A DNA stretch of 19,093 nucleotides from Candidatus Uhrbacteria bacterium RIFCSPHIGHO2_02_FULL_57_19 (GTDB lineage: Bacteria; Patescibacteriota; Patescibacteriia; 2-12-FULL-57-11), in contig MGDZ01000010.1 in NCBI GenBank assembly GCA_001791115.1, positions 406-19,498 of the forward strand, in the 5' to 3' direction. This document shows, one piece after another, positions 1 through 6,344 of this stretch; the stretch's first letter is position 1, and every line of letters begins with the position of its first letter. A program made the translations under genes and the position numbers. The notes beneath the pieces are model-generated. The model did not search any database. It was not told the origin of the DNA and saw only the letters and a list, made by a program, of their open reading frames with translations.

Positions 1-50
1 TAGTGCGCCTGCCTGCCGGCAGGCAGGTCTGCCAATTTCGCCACCCGCCC
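1..50 (-). tRNA. tRNA-Leu, 5' part only, D-arm interrupted by a palindrome
   Basis: The minus strand from 50 downwards reads as the 5' part of a bacterial tRNA-Leu: acceptor GGGCGGG, then TG, D-stem GCG, and the Leu-typical D-loop AAATTGGCAGA. A normal tRNA-Leu would continue directly with CGCACTA. Here a 20-nt palindrome (8-27) lies between AGA and CGCACTA. Removing it restores a standard D-arm (GCG pairing with CGC). The window ends before the anticodon, so the isotype rests on the D-arm consensus and the anticodon is unknown. The gene starts 3 nt after the stop codon of the upstream lipid-kinase gene, so the tRNA may be cut from a shared transcript. It could be a functional tRNA with an enlarged D-loop, or a tRNA pseudogene. 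Confidence 0.72.
8..27. repeat. 20-nt perfect palindrome inside tRNA-Leu
   Basis: The sequence CCTGCCTGCCGGCAGGCAGG is its own reverse complement. As RNA it can fold into an 8-bp hairpin with a CCGG loop. It sits exactly between the D-loop and the 3' strand of the D-stem of tRNA-Leu. It looks like a short mobile or amplified palindrome. It occurs only once in this window, so its family cannot be defined from here. Confidence 0.85.
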
Positions 51-53
51 CTA

Positions 54-809
54 TTAAAACATCCTCTGCTTCCCGGCGATGATCTTGAGTTTCAATGGAA
101 GAATCTCCAGGTGCATGATGGAGTTCCTGATCTGCCGGCCGTCGGCCAGCGCCGAGAACGGCTTATGGCTTGTAACAGAAATCCTGCGGAGAGGCAAGAT
201 GGTCGGCGCTTTGTTACTCTTTTTCCGCCAGGGAAAACGACCCTCAGCCGGCTCGATCACCGCGTCAAGAAATCCATCGCAGGGGTCAGAGATGTGCGTC
301 GGCAGATCGCGGCCCCCCACCGCCGCCAGGTTGCAGATGTGCACCGCGCCGGCGCCGACCGGAGTCACCCGGTACTTGCCCTCGCAATCGAGGGTCACTC
401 GCCCTCCGGGAATGGAAACCGAGGAAAGGAAGTACTGGCCGTTGACTCGCCCAACGTCGACGGTCACCGCCCGGCGAGCCGAAAGAGTTTCGCAAGCGTC
501 CGACCCGTCGGGAATCCCCAGAAGCCGGGCCATGCGATTGGGAGATCCCAGCGGAATCACTCCTACGGTCACCTTGTAGTTGGGAGCCACCTCGATCACC
601 TTTTTCAGCGTCTCGTCGTTGCCCACGGCTACCACGGTTTTGATCCCGCGGCGCACGCCGTCGTCAATGGCCTCAGCCACGGACTTGAGCGGGGAGAGCC
701 GATCCACCTTTCCGTGGATACCCAAATCGGTCAGCCGATTTTCAATCTCGGCCAGCACCTTGGCATACTGGCGCTGACCGAGAAAGGAGTCGTAAATGTA
801 TTGGTACAC
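54..809 (-). CDS. Diacylglycerol kinase-like (DAGK catalytic domain) protein
   Basis: A 251-residue protein that resembles the DAGK/YegS lipid-kinase fold, which transfers phosphate from ATP or another nucleotide to a lipid or sphingoid hydroxyl. The nucleotide-binding GGDGT motif appears in altered form as VGNDET (about residue 63), keeping the Asp. The second family motif, PLGTxND, appears as IPLGSPNRMARLLGIP. The C-terminal half is beta-rich, as in the accessory domain of this family. No membrane segment or signal peptide is evident. The start is GTG at 809 (GTG TAC CAA), with no clear Shine-Dalgarno upstream. It lies 34 nt after bactofilin and 3 nt before tRNA-Leu. The divergent glycine motif makes the exact substrate uncertain. 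An NAD-kinase-like role is a less likely alternative. Confidence 0.7.
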   Translation of the reverse strand: MYQYIYDSFLGQRQYAKVLAEIENRLTDLGIHGKVDRLSPLKSVAEAIDDGVRRGIKTVVAVGNDETLKKVIEVAPNYKVTVGVIPLGSPNRMARLLGIPDGSDACETLSARRAVTVDVGRVNGQYFLSSVSIPGGRVTLDCEGKYRVTPVGAGAVHICNLAAVGGRDLPTHISDPCDGFLDAVIEPAEGRFPWRKKSNKAPTILPLRRISVTSHKPFSALADGRQIRNSIMHLEILPLKLKIIAGKQRMF

Positions 810-843
810 AACGTCAGGGTGTAGTGGGTAGGGTGTAGGGTGC
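810..843. repeat. CCCTA-rich low-complexity spacer
   Basis: On the minus strand this short spacer reads as repeated ACCCTA/CACCCTA words between the bactofilin stop and the DAGK start. It has no hairpin. The same word type recurs inside valS near 9665-9710. It leaves no room for a Shine-Dalgarno sequence for the downstream GTG start. Confidence 0.6.
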
Positions 844-1305
844 TTAGAGCTTAATCTTCTCCCCCTTCTCCGACCTTGATCGCCCCCCGAGGAGAAGCGA
901 TAACCCCTCGTTGGCCTTGTCCACGCGCTCCGCCGCCTTGGCCGCCGCGGCTTCCTCCTCGGACCCCATGATTATCTTGCCGTTGATCATGGCGCCGGCC
1001 TCGACAATCAGGATCTTGGTATGCGCGTCGCCGAAAATCCGGGAGGTCGGAGTCAGCTCCAGCTTCTCCTTGATCTTGACGTTTCCCCTGATTTCCCCGG
1101 AAACCCTGGCGTTGGTGGCCGACACATTGGCGTGGATGCGCGCCCGTTCGCCGACATAAAGATCGGCGGCCGTTTTGACGTTGCCCAAAACCTCGCCCTC
1201 GATGATCAGGTTCCCTTGACTCTGAAAATCACCCTCGACCTTTACTCCATTGGCGATCACCGTGTCGCCCCCAGCTCCCTCCTTGCCTGTCGATGCTTTG
1301 AACAT
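844..1305 (-). CDS. Bactofilin (polymer-forming cytoskeletal protein)
   Basis: A small protein of about 153 residues with the bactofilin right-handed beta-helix core: short hydrophobic/glycine repeats such as GVKVEGDFQSQGNLIIEG, GNVKTAADLYVGERARI and GEIRGNVKIKEKLELTP. It ends in a charged Ala/Glu/Lys tail. Bactofilins self-assemble without nucleotides into membrane-associated filaments that serve as scaffolds for cell-wall or shape functions. The open frame extends to an ATG at 1335, but that ATG overlaps the -10 box of a good promoter (1334-1363). The internal ATG at 1305 (MFKASTGKEG) is therefore the better start. It gives a U-rich leader of about 22 nt without a Shine-Dalgarno. The gene lies 73 nt after the histidine kinase and upstream of the lipid kinase. 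Confidence 0.88.
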   Translation of the reverse strand: MFKASTGKEGAGGDTVIANGVKVEGDFQSQGNLIIEGEVLGNVKTAADLYVGERARIHANVSATNARVSGEIRGNVKIKEKLELTPTSRIFGDAHTKILIVEAGAMINGKIIMGSEEEAAAAKAAERVDKANEGLSLLLGGRSRSEKGEKIKL

Positions 1306-1333
1306 AATGAAAAAATCAAAAAATAGCCAGCTC

Positions 1334-1363
1334 ATCGTACCAGGACTCCGACCGCGGTGTCAA
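1334..1363 (-). promoter_or_regulatory. Sigma70-type promoter for bactofilin
   Basis: On the minus strand TTGACA (1363-1358) is followed after 18 nt by TACGAT (1339-1334), preceded by TGG as an extended -10. Transcription would begin near 1327, downstream of the 1335 ATG, which supports the 1305 start. The promoter would give bactofilin, the lipid kinase and tRNA-Leu expression independent of the kinase operon. Confidence 0.6.
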
Positions 1364-1378
1364 AAAGTCGAACTCGCC

Positions 1379-3001
1379 TTAACGTCTCTTAGAGACGAGG
1401 GGCAGGCGGAACCCGAAGACGCTCCCCTTTCCTTCGCCGGGACTCTCCACGAAAACCGTCCCGCCATGGGCCTCTACCAAGGCCTTGATGATGTACAAAC
1501 CCAGGCCGCTGCCGTGCGAGACCCTGAACCCGCCGCCGGCCCGGACGAATTTGGAGAAGAGCTTGGGAATCTCTTCTTTCTCGATGCCGATGCCGGTATC
1601 GGCCACCCGGCACTCCAGCGCGTGATTCGACTTTCGGAGAATGATCTCTACTGTTCCCCTTTCGGTGTATTTGATGGCGTTCTCCACCAAGTTGAAGATG
1701 ACGTTGCGTATTTTTTCCGGATCGACCTGGGCGGCCGGCAGCCCTTCGGAAATTCTTGTCCGCAGTCGGAGCCCTTTGCGTTCCGCCGAAAGGGCCAGTT
1801 CACGCCTGACGCTCTCGGTCATTTCGGCCAGATCGGTTTTCTTCAGCGAAAGATCAATTTTCCCGGATTCCATCTTGGTGACGTCCAAAAACATTTCAAT
1901 GACGTGCAGGGTATGGTCCAGGACGTCCAGATTAAGCTCGATGATTTTTTTCTGCTTGTTCGGCAAGGGTCCGAAATCCTCGTCGCGCATCATGGTCAGA
2001 TAACTGCGCACTCCGCCGATCGGCGCGCGGAGCTGGTGCGAGGCGATGGAGACGAAGTTGGATTTAATTTCAGAAAGTTCGGAGAGTTTGGCGTTGGCCT
2101 TCTTTAAGTCATCGGCCAGTTTCTGGATCTCTTCCCGCCGCCGCACCTCGAGAAGAACGCTCTTGACCAGCTGGATGGACAGGAAAATCGAGAAGAGCAG
2201 AATGACGACGCGGACCACCAGCTCAAAGGGAGAAGAGGAGAACGCGGCCTCGATGGTCAGGAACACCAGAAGAGCCGCGGCAAACAGTTCGGTGGCGATC
2301 ACCTTGAGCTGGAGAAGCCGATGCCGGACGATGGCATAAGTGGTCAGTCCGACCAGAAAAACCGTCCCCAACGGACCGAGATGCTGGAAGTCGTAATTTC
2401 CTCCGATCAAAGGTATGAAAATGTTGGTGGCGGCTCCGAAAAAAACAGACAAGGCAAAGCCGAATCCGAAGTAGCGGATCTGCAGACGACGGAGGTCTCC
2501 CGCCGGAAAAGAAAGATATTTAATAACCAACCGCCAGATGGCGTAACCGGCAAAAAAGATGAAGTGGAGAATGAAAAGAAAATACAGCGGGCCGTAGACA
2601 GTGACCCGACTGGCCCCCGAGACGATCTCTTTAGCGTCAACCAGCGGAGTAAATTGGGTCAGCAAGGCCAGAGCGGCGGTGGGAATCCCCAGAACTAGCT
2701 GGATTTTGATGGGAATCGGCCGGCCGTCTTCAGGGAAAACTTGTGAAAAAAGGACAACAAAGTAAACAATCCCAGTGGCAAAAACAAAATTCAGTCGGCC
2801 GAAAAGGAGAACAACGTCGGGATCGGCAAACAGGTAGAAGAAATAGAGGGTGAGAATCCAGAAGGAAATGGCAAAGACAAAAAGACCGAAATAAAGGCCG
2901 ACCCTGGCCCTCTTCTTGTGGGACAAAACGATCAGCGCCAATGCCAGGTTGACGGCAAAGGTGGAAAAATAACCAAGTTGAAAAAGGGAAGTCATTCCCA
3001 T
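1379..3001 (-). CDS. Membrane histidine kinase with N-terminal 7TM-type sensor
   Basis: A 540-residue sensor kinase. About the first 230 residues hold roughly seven hydrophobic helices resembling the 7TM histidine-kinase sensor module. Two further hydrophobic stretches (about 235-285) follow, then a short coiled coil (about 285-315). The HisKA dimerisation domain contains SIASHQLRAPIGG with the phospho-accepting His near residue 322. The HATPase domain has the N-box NLVENAIKYTE, the G1 box DTGIGI and the G2 box GSGLGL. It would autophosphorylate and pass phosphate to a response regulator, but none is encoded here, so it is an orphan kinase. Its start overlaps the end of the decarboxylase gene. 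Two ATGs are possible: 3001 (GGGAAAAG upstream) and 2995, which would form an ATGA junction with the upstream stop. Translational coupling is likely either way. Confidence 0.9.
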   Translation of the reverse strand: MGMTSLFQLGYFSTFAVNLALALIVLSHKKRARVGLYFGLFVFAISFWILTLYFFYLFADPDVVLLFGRLNFVFATGIVYFVVLFSQVFPEDGRPIPIKIQLVLGIPTAALALLTQFTPLVDAKEIVSGASRVTVYGPLYFLFILHFIFFAGYAIWRLVIKYLSFPAGDLRRLQIRYFGFGFALSVFFGAATNIFIPLIGGNYDFQHLGPLGTVFLVGLTTYAIVRHRLLQLKVIATELFAAALLVFLTIEAAFSSSPFELVVRVVILLFSIFLSIQLVKSVLLEVRRREEIQKLADDLKKANAKLSELSEIKSNFVSIASHQLRAPIGGVRSYLTMMRDEDFGPLPNKQKKIIELNLDVLDHTLHVIEMFLDVTKMESGKIDLSLKKTDLAEMTESVRRELALSAERKGLRLRTRISEGLPAAQVDPEKIRNVIFNLVENAIKYTERGTVEIILRKSNHALECRVADTGIGIEKEEIPKLFSKFVRAGGGFRVSHGSGLGLYIIKALVEAHGGTVFVESPGEGKGSVFGFRLPLVSKRR

Positions 3002-3798
3002 AGAGACGACTTTTCCCAATCCGGCAAGCTGATTGCGGCCAAGCGTTCGGCTGAACCCCCCGGCAGAGCTCGACGGGCCAGTTTGAAATAAGGAAGAAGG
3101 GCCAGGGCGCAGCCATACTGGCCGGCTTTGATTTCAGCCGTGCGCACTCCGACGAAAATCTCGGAAACAGCGAGACGCTGCGCCTCAGCCACCACCAGCA
3201 CTCCCTCGGCCACTCGGCGAACCAACGATCGCCCGCCGACCTCCGATTCAGGGAGCGGACAGACGTCTTCCATCAAAATGTGCGCCCCGCGGCGGTCGCC
3301 GACAATTCCCAGGCCAAAGGCCGCGCCGATCGCTCCCGGACCGGCCTGAGTATGAGTCATCATGGCCGCCGGGGTGTGCGAACCGGGCAGGATGGGAAAA
3401 CGTTTCCGCTCCCGGGTGCCGAACAGGGCCCGGCCGGCGGCAAGAAGCGGCTCGGCGGAGTAAACCGGAATTTCCCGCCCACCGGAGGTCCGGGAAAAAA
3501 GCCGCTCCCCGCGCAATTCCGGCGACCGGGCGACATGATACCCCCAGATCAATCCGTGCGGACCGCAAAAAGACGAAACGGTGATGACGTTTAACTGGCC
3601 CAGATAGGCGCCGTCCACCTCGGCCTCGTCAAAGGCGCAAACGGCATCCAGCCGCGGCGACCCTTCCAAAGAGAAACGGGCCGGAACCGCGGTGGCGGCG
3701 ACGTGGAAAGCCAGAAAATAATTTCCCCGCAAATTGTAACCAAGGCAGTGATCGTCCAAGGGACCGACTGCAAAATCAATGGCTTTTTCAACCGACAT
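2992..3798 (-). CDS. Pyruvoyl-dependent histidine decarboxylase homologue
   Basis: A 268-residue protein that can be aligned by eye with the pyruvoyl histidine decarboxylase (HdcA type) of lactobacilli. AYLGQLNVITVSSFCG matches AYIGQINMTTASSFSG around the self-cleavage site. It keeps the Ser-Ser pair (Ser75-Ser76), where the proenzyme is cut to make the pyruvoyl group. Further matches are Asp57 (the substrate Asp), IPVYSAEPL, FGTRERKRFPILPGS, the GQYGCALALLPY block and a C-terminal PGGS...LPDWE. Family members decarboxylate an amino acid to an amine without PLP. The family's catalytic Glu in the MEPGQ block aligns here with Lys224, with a Glu two residues earlier, so activity or substrate may differ. 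A strong AAGGAGG lies unusually close to the ATG at 3798. It sits between a possible acetyltransferase and a sensor kinase in one transcript. Confidence 0.72.
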   Translation of the reverse strand: MSVEKAIDFAVGPLDDHCLGYNLRGNYFLAFHVAATAVPARFSLEGSPRLDAVCAFDEAEVDGAYLGQLNVITVSSFCGPHGLIWGYHVARSPELRGERLFSRTSGGREIPVYSAEPLLAAGRALFGTRERKRFPILPGSHTPAAMMTHTQAGPGAIGAAFGLGIVGDRRGAHILMEDVCPLPESEVGGRSLVRRVAEGVLVVAEAQRLAVSEIFVGVRTAEIKAGQYGCALALLPYFKLARRALPGGSAERLAAISLPDWEKSSLWE

Positions 3799-3858
3799 AT
3801 CCTCCTTCCGAAAAAAGAAGCCAGTCCGTTGTCGAACATGGCTTTGGCGCGCGACGCC

Positions 3859-4557
3859 TCAAACCAGCGACGGATAGAGTTCGCGCGTTCGCAAGTGCAT
3901 TTCCAGGAACAGTTCCTCCATGTCCTCACGCATCAGCTGACTCACGCACCAATCGATGGGAGTGCAGAAGGCGACGATGTCCCGCGGACCGCCGATGGTG
4001 TGGACTTCGCGGAAGCCGAAACCGATGGCGATCTTGAAGAAGTTGGTCGCCCTGGCGGTCCAGAACCAGGCGTGGGTGGCCTTGCTCTCGGCGCCCTTCC
4101 AGAAAACCGGCAGGGCCGTGCACATGATCTTCGATATGGCCGCCTGGCGGTTCAATCGCGCCTTTCGGCTGATGCCCAGTTCCCTGACCGAAAGGACCAG
4201 CGCTCCCGGCGCGACCCCCTGGCGGTAGAAGGCCTCGATCAAGGCCCGCCGGTCGGCGACCGAGACGCAGCCCGGGGGCAGATCGCGCTCTTCAGTGACG
4301 CCCTCGAGGCGGTCAACATAGCCCAGGCACATGGCTTGTCCGACCTCTTTTCTGCCTTCCTGCTCCCATTCCAGAAAGAGCGTTGCCGGCCGAATGTCGG
4401 CCTCGGTCTGCGCCCTGAACTTCCGGAAGGCGCTCTCCGCGGTCCAGGACTCGTTCCACTCGGCGTTGAACAGTTCGACAAAGAGCTCCAGAAAAGCCGG
4501 ACGGAGACGCTCGTCAGACAGCGCCTTCGGCAGGGTGGTCAGCAGTTTCTCGCCCAT
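3859..4557 (-). CDS. Possible GNAT-like acetyltransferase
   Basis: A 232-residue soluble protein without signal peptide or membrane segment. It is not confidently recognised. The stretch THAWFWTARATNFFKIAIGFGFREV (its second half) resembles the C-terminal part of a GNAT fold, where an aromatic residue and a GF turn follow the acetyl-CoA helix. The central LVLSVRELGISRKARLNRQ could be a beta-strand plus helix. No clear acetyl-CoA pyrophosphate loop (Q/RxxGxG/A) is visible, so the assignment is tentative. The ATG at 4557 has a strong GGAGGAG about 5 nt upstream. It is the first gene of a unit with the pyruvoyl decarboxylase (60-nt gap) and the histidine kinase. If the GNAT call is right, it could acylate the amine made by its neighbour; this is inference. 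Confidence 0.4.
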   Translation of the reverse strand: MGEKLLTTLPKALSDERLRPAFLELFVELFNAEWNESWTAESAFRKFRAQTEADIRPATLFLEWEQEGRKEVGQAMCLGYVDRLEGVTEERDLPPGCVSVADRRALIEAFYRQGVAPGALVLSVRELGISRKARLNRQAAISKIMCTALPVFWKGAESKATHAWFWTARATNFFKIAIGFGFREVHTIGGPRDIVAFCTPIDWCVSQLMREDMEELFLEMHLRTRELYPSLV

Positions 4558-4562
4558 TTTTC

Positions 4563-4584
4563 TCCTCCGGGTGAGATGATACCA
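4563..4584 (-). promoter_or_regulatory. Extended -10 promoter and Shine-Dalgarno for the decarboxylase unit
   Basis: The minus strand carries TGG followed by TATCAT (4584-4576), an extended -10. No convincing -35 is seen. A GGAGGAG ribosome-binding site (about 4569-4563) sits just before the ATG at 4557. Transcription would start only about 12 nt before the ATG, giving a very short leader and separating this unit from argS. Confidence 0.45.
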
Positions 4585-4601
4585 AAAACCGACAACCGTG
4601 G

Positions 4602-6344
4602 CTACATCTCTCTCACAGCTGGGATTCCCAAAAGAGCCAGTCCGTTTCCCATGACTACCCCCATGGCCCGGACCAATCGGAGCCGGCTGACGCGCACCGC
4701 GGGAGGCGCGGAGAGCACCGGCGCGGATTCGTAAAACTCGGAGAAGGTTTTAGCCAGCTCAAACAGGAATTGGGCCAAGTGTGACGGCCGAAGGTCGCCT
4801 GCCGCGGAAGCTACGACCTCGGGATACCTGGCCAGCGCCAGGAGCAGGCGCTTCTCCTCGCCCGTCTCCCACGCCCTTCCCCCTTTCTTCCCTTTTTCTT
4901 CCCCCTTTCTTCCCTTTTTCTTCCCCTTCTTCATGATGCCGTTGACCCTGGCCAGCGTGTACTGGAGATACGGCCCGGTTGCGCCTTCGAACGACACTGC
5001 CCGCGAAATATCAAAAACAATCGGCCGATCAAGATCATAATGAAGCATCTCGTAACGAATGGCGGCCATAGCCAAGGCGCGGGCCGTGGCGTCGAGTTTC
5101 CGCGCCGGCCAATCCCGGTGGCGCGAAACGGTCTCCTCCCGCGCGCGACCAATGACCTCGTCCCGAAAATCCTGGTAGGAGACGATATTTCCCTTCCGCG
5201 ACGACATGGATCCTTCGGGAAGCGTCACAAACTCGTAGGCCAGGTGGCGTAGCGGCTGTTTGTATCCGGCCAGTTCCAGTGTCCGGAATAGCTGTTTGAA
5301 ATAGAATGACTGACGAACGTCCACCACGATCAATGACTCATCAAGCCGATAGTCCTTGGCCTTTCGTTCGGCCAGCGCCAAATCAGTCGTTGAATAGAGA
5401 GAAGTGCCGTCCTTTCTCCGCAGCACGAATTCGTCCAGTTTCTCGGAGGTGAGATCAACCATCACCGCTCCGTCCTTGATCTTGGCGATCCCCCGCCGCA
5501 CAAGGTCATTCACAATTCGTTGTCCTTTCTTTTCGATTTCCGATTCGTAGTAGGTAACGTCAAATCGCGCGCCGAGTTCATTGAAAACCGAACGAAAGTC
5601 GGCGAGCGACCACTCCCGCGTCTTCTTCCAAAGCGCGACCCACTTGCGGTCTCCGGCCGCGATCTTCCGCGCGATACTCCGCACTTCCGCTTCGCCTTCC
5701 GGGTTCTTCTCAAGTTTTTGCGCCGCCTCGGCGTATATTTTCCCCAGATACGCGCTGTGATTCCCGGCTGGCGGGCGTTGGCCGCGGTGAAACCGTTCCA
5801 TCGCCCAAAGACACTTGGCCACCGCCGCCCCCTTATCATTGATATAAGAGACCTGAATAACCCGATGCCCGGCCGCTTTGATCAGATTGGAAATGACCTG
5901 CCCAACCAAAACATTCCGGAGATGCCCGATGTGGAACTCCTTATGAGTGTTGGGCTGGCCGTACTCAACCATGATGCTCTGCTTACGTTTTGCGACGGCC
6001 GTCCCAAATCGTTTGCTGGTCGACTCGATCTCACGGAGCAACTCCTTGGCCAAAACGTCGGCCTGGACGAAAAAATTAACGTATGGTCCGACATTCCGAA
6101 CATCGGCGATGAACCGGTTCGGATGATCTTCAAGTTTGTGGCGGAGGATCCCGCTGATGTCATCGGCCACCTCTCTCGGCGACTTGCCCATCACCTTGGC
6201 CAGCGGGAAGCAAGGGAAAGCAAAATCGCCGAGCGTGGGGCTCGGCGGCGCTGTGAGCTGGTCGCGCAGGAGTTCGATTTCCCGCCCCACCATATCCTCC
6301 AGCAGTCGGATGATCTCGGACTTCACCCGTTCGATCGTCGTCAT
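4602..6344 (-). CDS. argS: Arginyl-tRNA synthetase
   Basis: A 580-residue class I synthetase that charges tRNA-Arg. The N-terminal Add-1-type domain (about 1-110) contains PTLGDFAFPCFPLAK and GPYVNFFV. The HIGH signature is FHIGHLRN (138-141). EGSMSSRKGN (near 375) stands in for KMSKS, as is common in ArgRS. The anticodon-binding DALR domain ends in the typical LLGIPAVREM. Its ATG overlaps the tyrS stop as ATGA, so the two synthetases are translationally coupled. Unusual: after Met471 there is a Lys/Glu/Gly-rich insert of about 26 residues (KKGKKKGRKGEEK...), encoded by an imperfect purine-rich tandem repeat, in the linker between the catalytic and DALR domains. Confidence 0.96.
   Translation of the reverse strand: MTTIERVKSEIIRLLEDMVGREIELLRDQLTAPPSPTLGDFAFPCFPLAKVMGKSPREVADDISGILRHKLEDHPNRFIADVRNVGPYVNFFVQADVLAKELLREIESTSKRFGTAVAKRKQSIMVEYGQPNTHKEFHIGHLRNVLVGQVISNLIKAAGHRVIQVSYINDKGAAVAKCLWAMERFHRGQRPPAGNHSAYLGKIYAEAAQKLEKNPEGEAEVRSIARKIAAGDRKWVALWKKTREWSLADFRSVFNELGARFDVTYYESEIEKKGQRIVNDLVRRGIAKIKDGAVMVDLTSEKLDEFVLRRKDGTSLYSTTDLALAERKAKDYRLDESLIVVDVRQSFYFKQLFRTLELAGYKQPLRHLAYEFVTLPEGSMSSRKGNIVSYQDFRDEVIGRAREETVSRHRDWPARKLDATARALAMAAIRYEMLHYDLDRPIVFDISRAVSFEGATGPYLQYTLARVNGIMKKGKKKGRKGEEKGKKGGRAWETGEEKRLLLALARYPEVVASAAGDLRPSHLAQFLFELAKTFSEFYESAPVLSAPPAVRVSRLRLVRAMGVVMGNGLALLGIPAVREM
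4881..4924. repeat. Two tandem 22-nt purine/pyrimidine repeats inside argS
   Basis: Two exact copies of a 22-nt unit (4881-4902 and 4903-4924) consist only of C and T on the plus strand, with partial copies on both sides. The unit is not a multiple of three, so each copy is read in a different frame, but all frames give Lys/Glu/Gly/Arg. This keeps argS open. The purine-only coding strand is typical of slippage-prone DNA. Confidence 0.9.

Noticed and set aside
1382..1396. Small perfect hairpin at the 3' end of the histidine kinase gene as a terminator
   Set aside because: Only 6 bp, inside the coding end and not followed by a T-tract.
1250..2107. Long plus-strand open frame opposite bactofilin and the histidine kinase
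   Set aside because: It overlaps recognised minus-strand genes and its translation shows no family motif; long antisense frames are expected in GC-rich DNA.
3703..4734. Long plus-strand open frame of 343 residues
   Set aside because: It lies opposite the decarboxylase and acetyltransferase-like genes, which have homology or a strong ribosome-binding site; its translation is low-information.
4881..4924. CRISPR-like repeats
   Set aside because: Direct tandem copies without spacers, pyrimidine-only, within argS.
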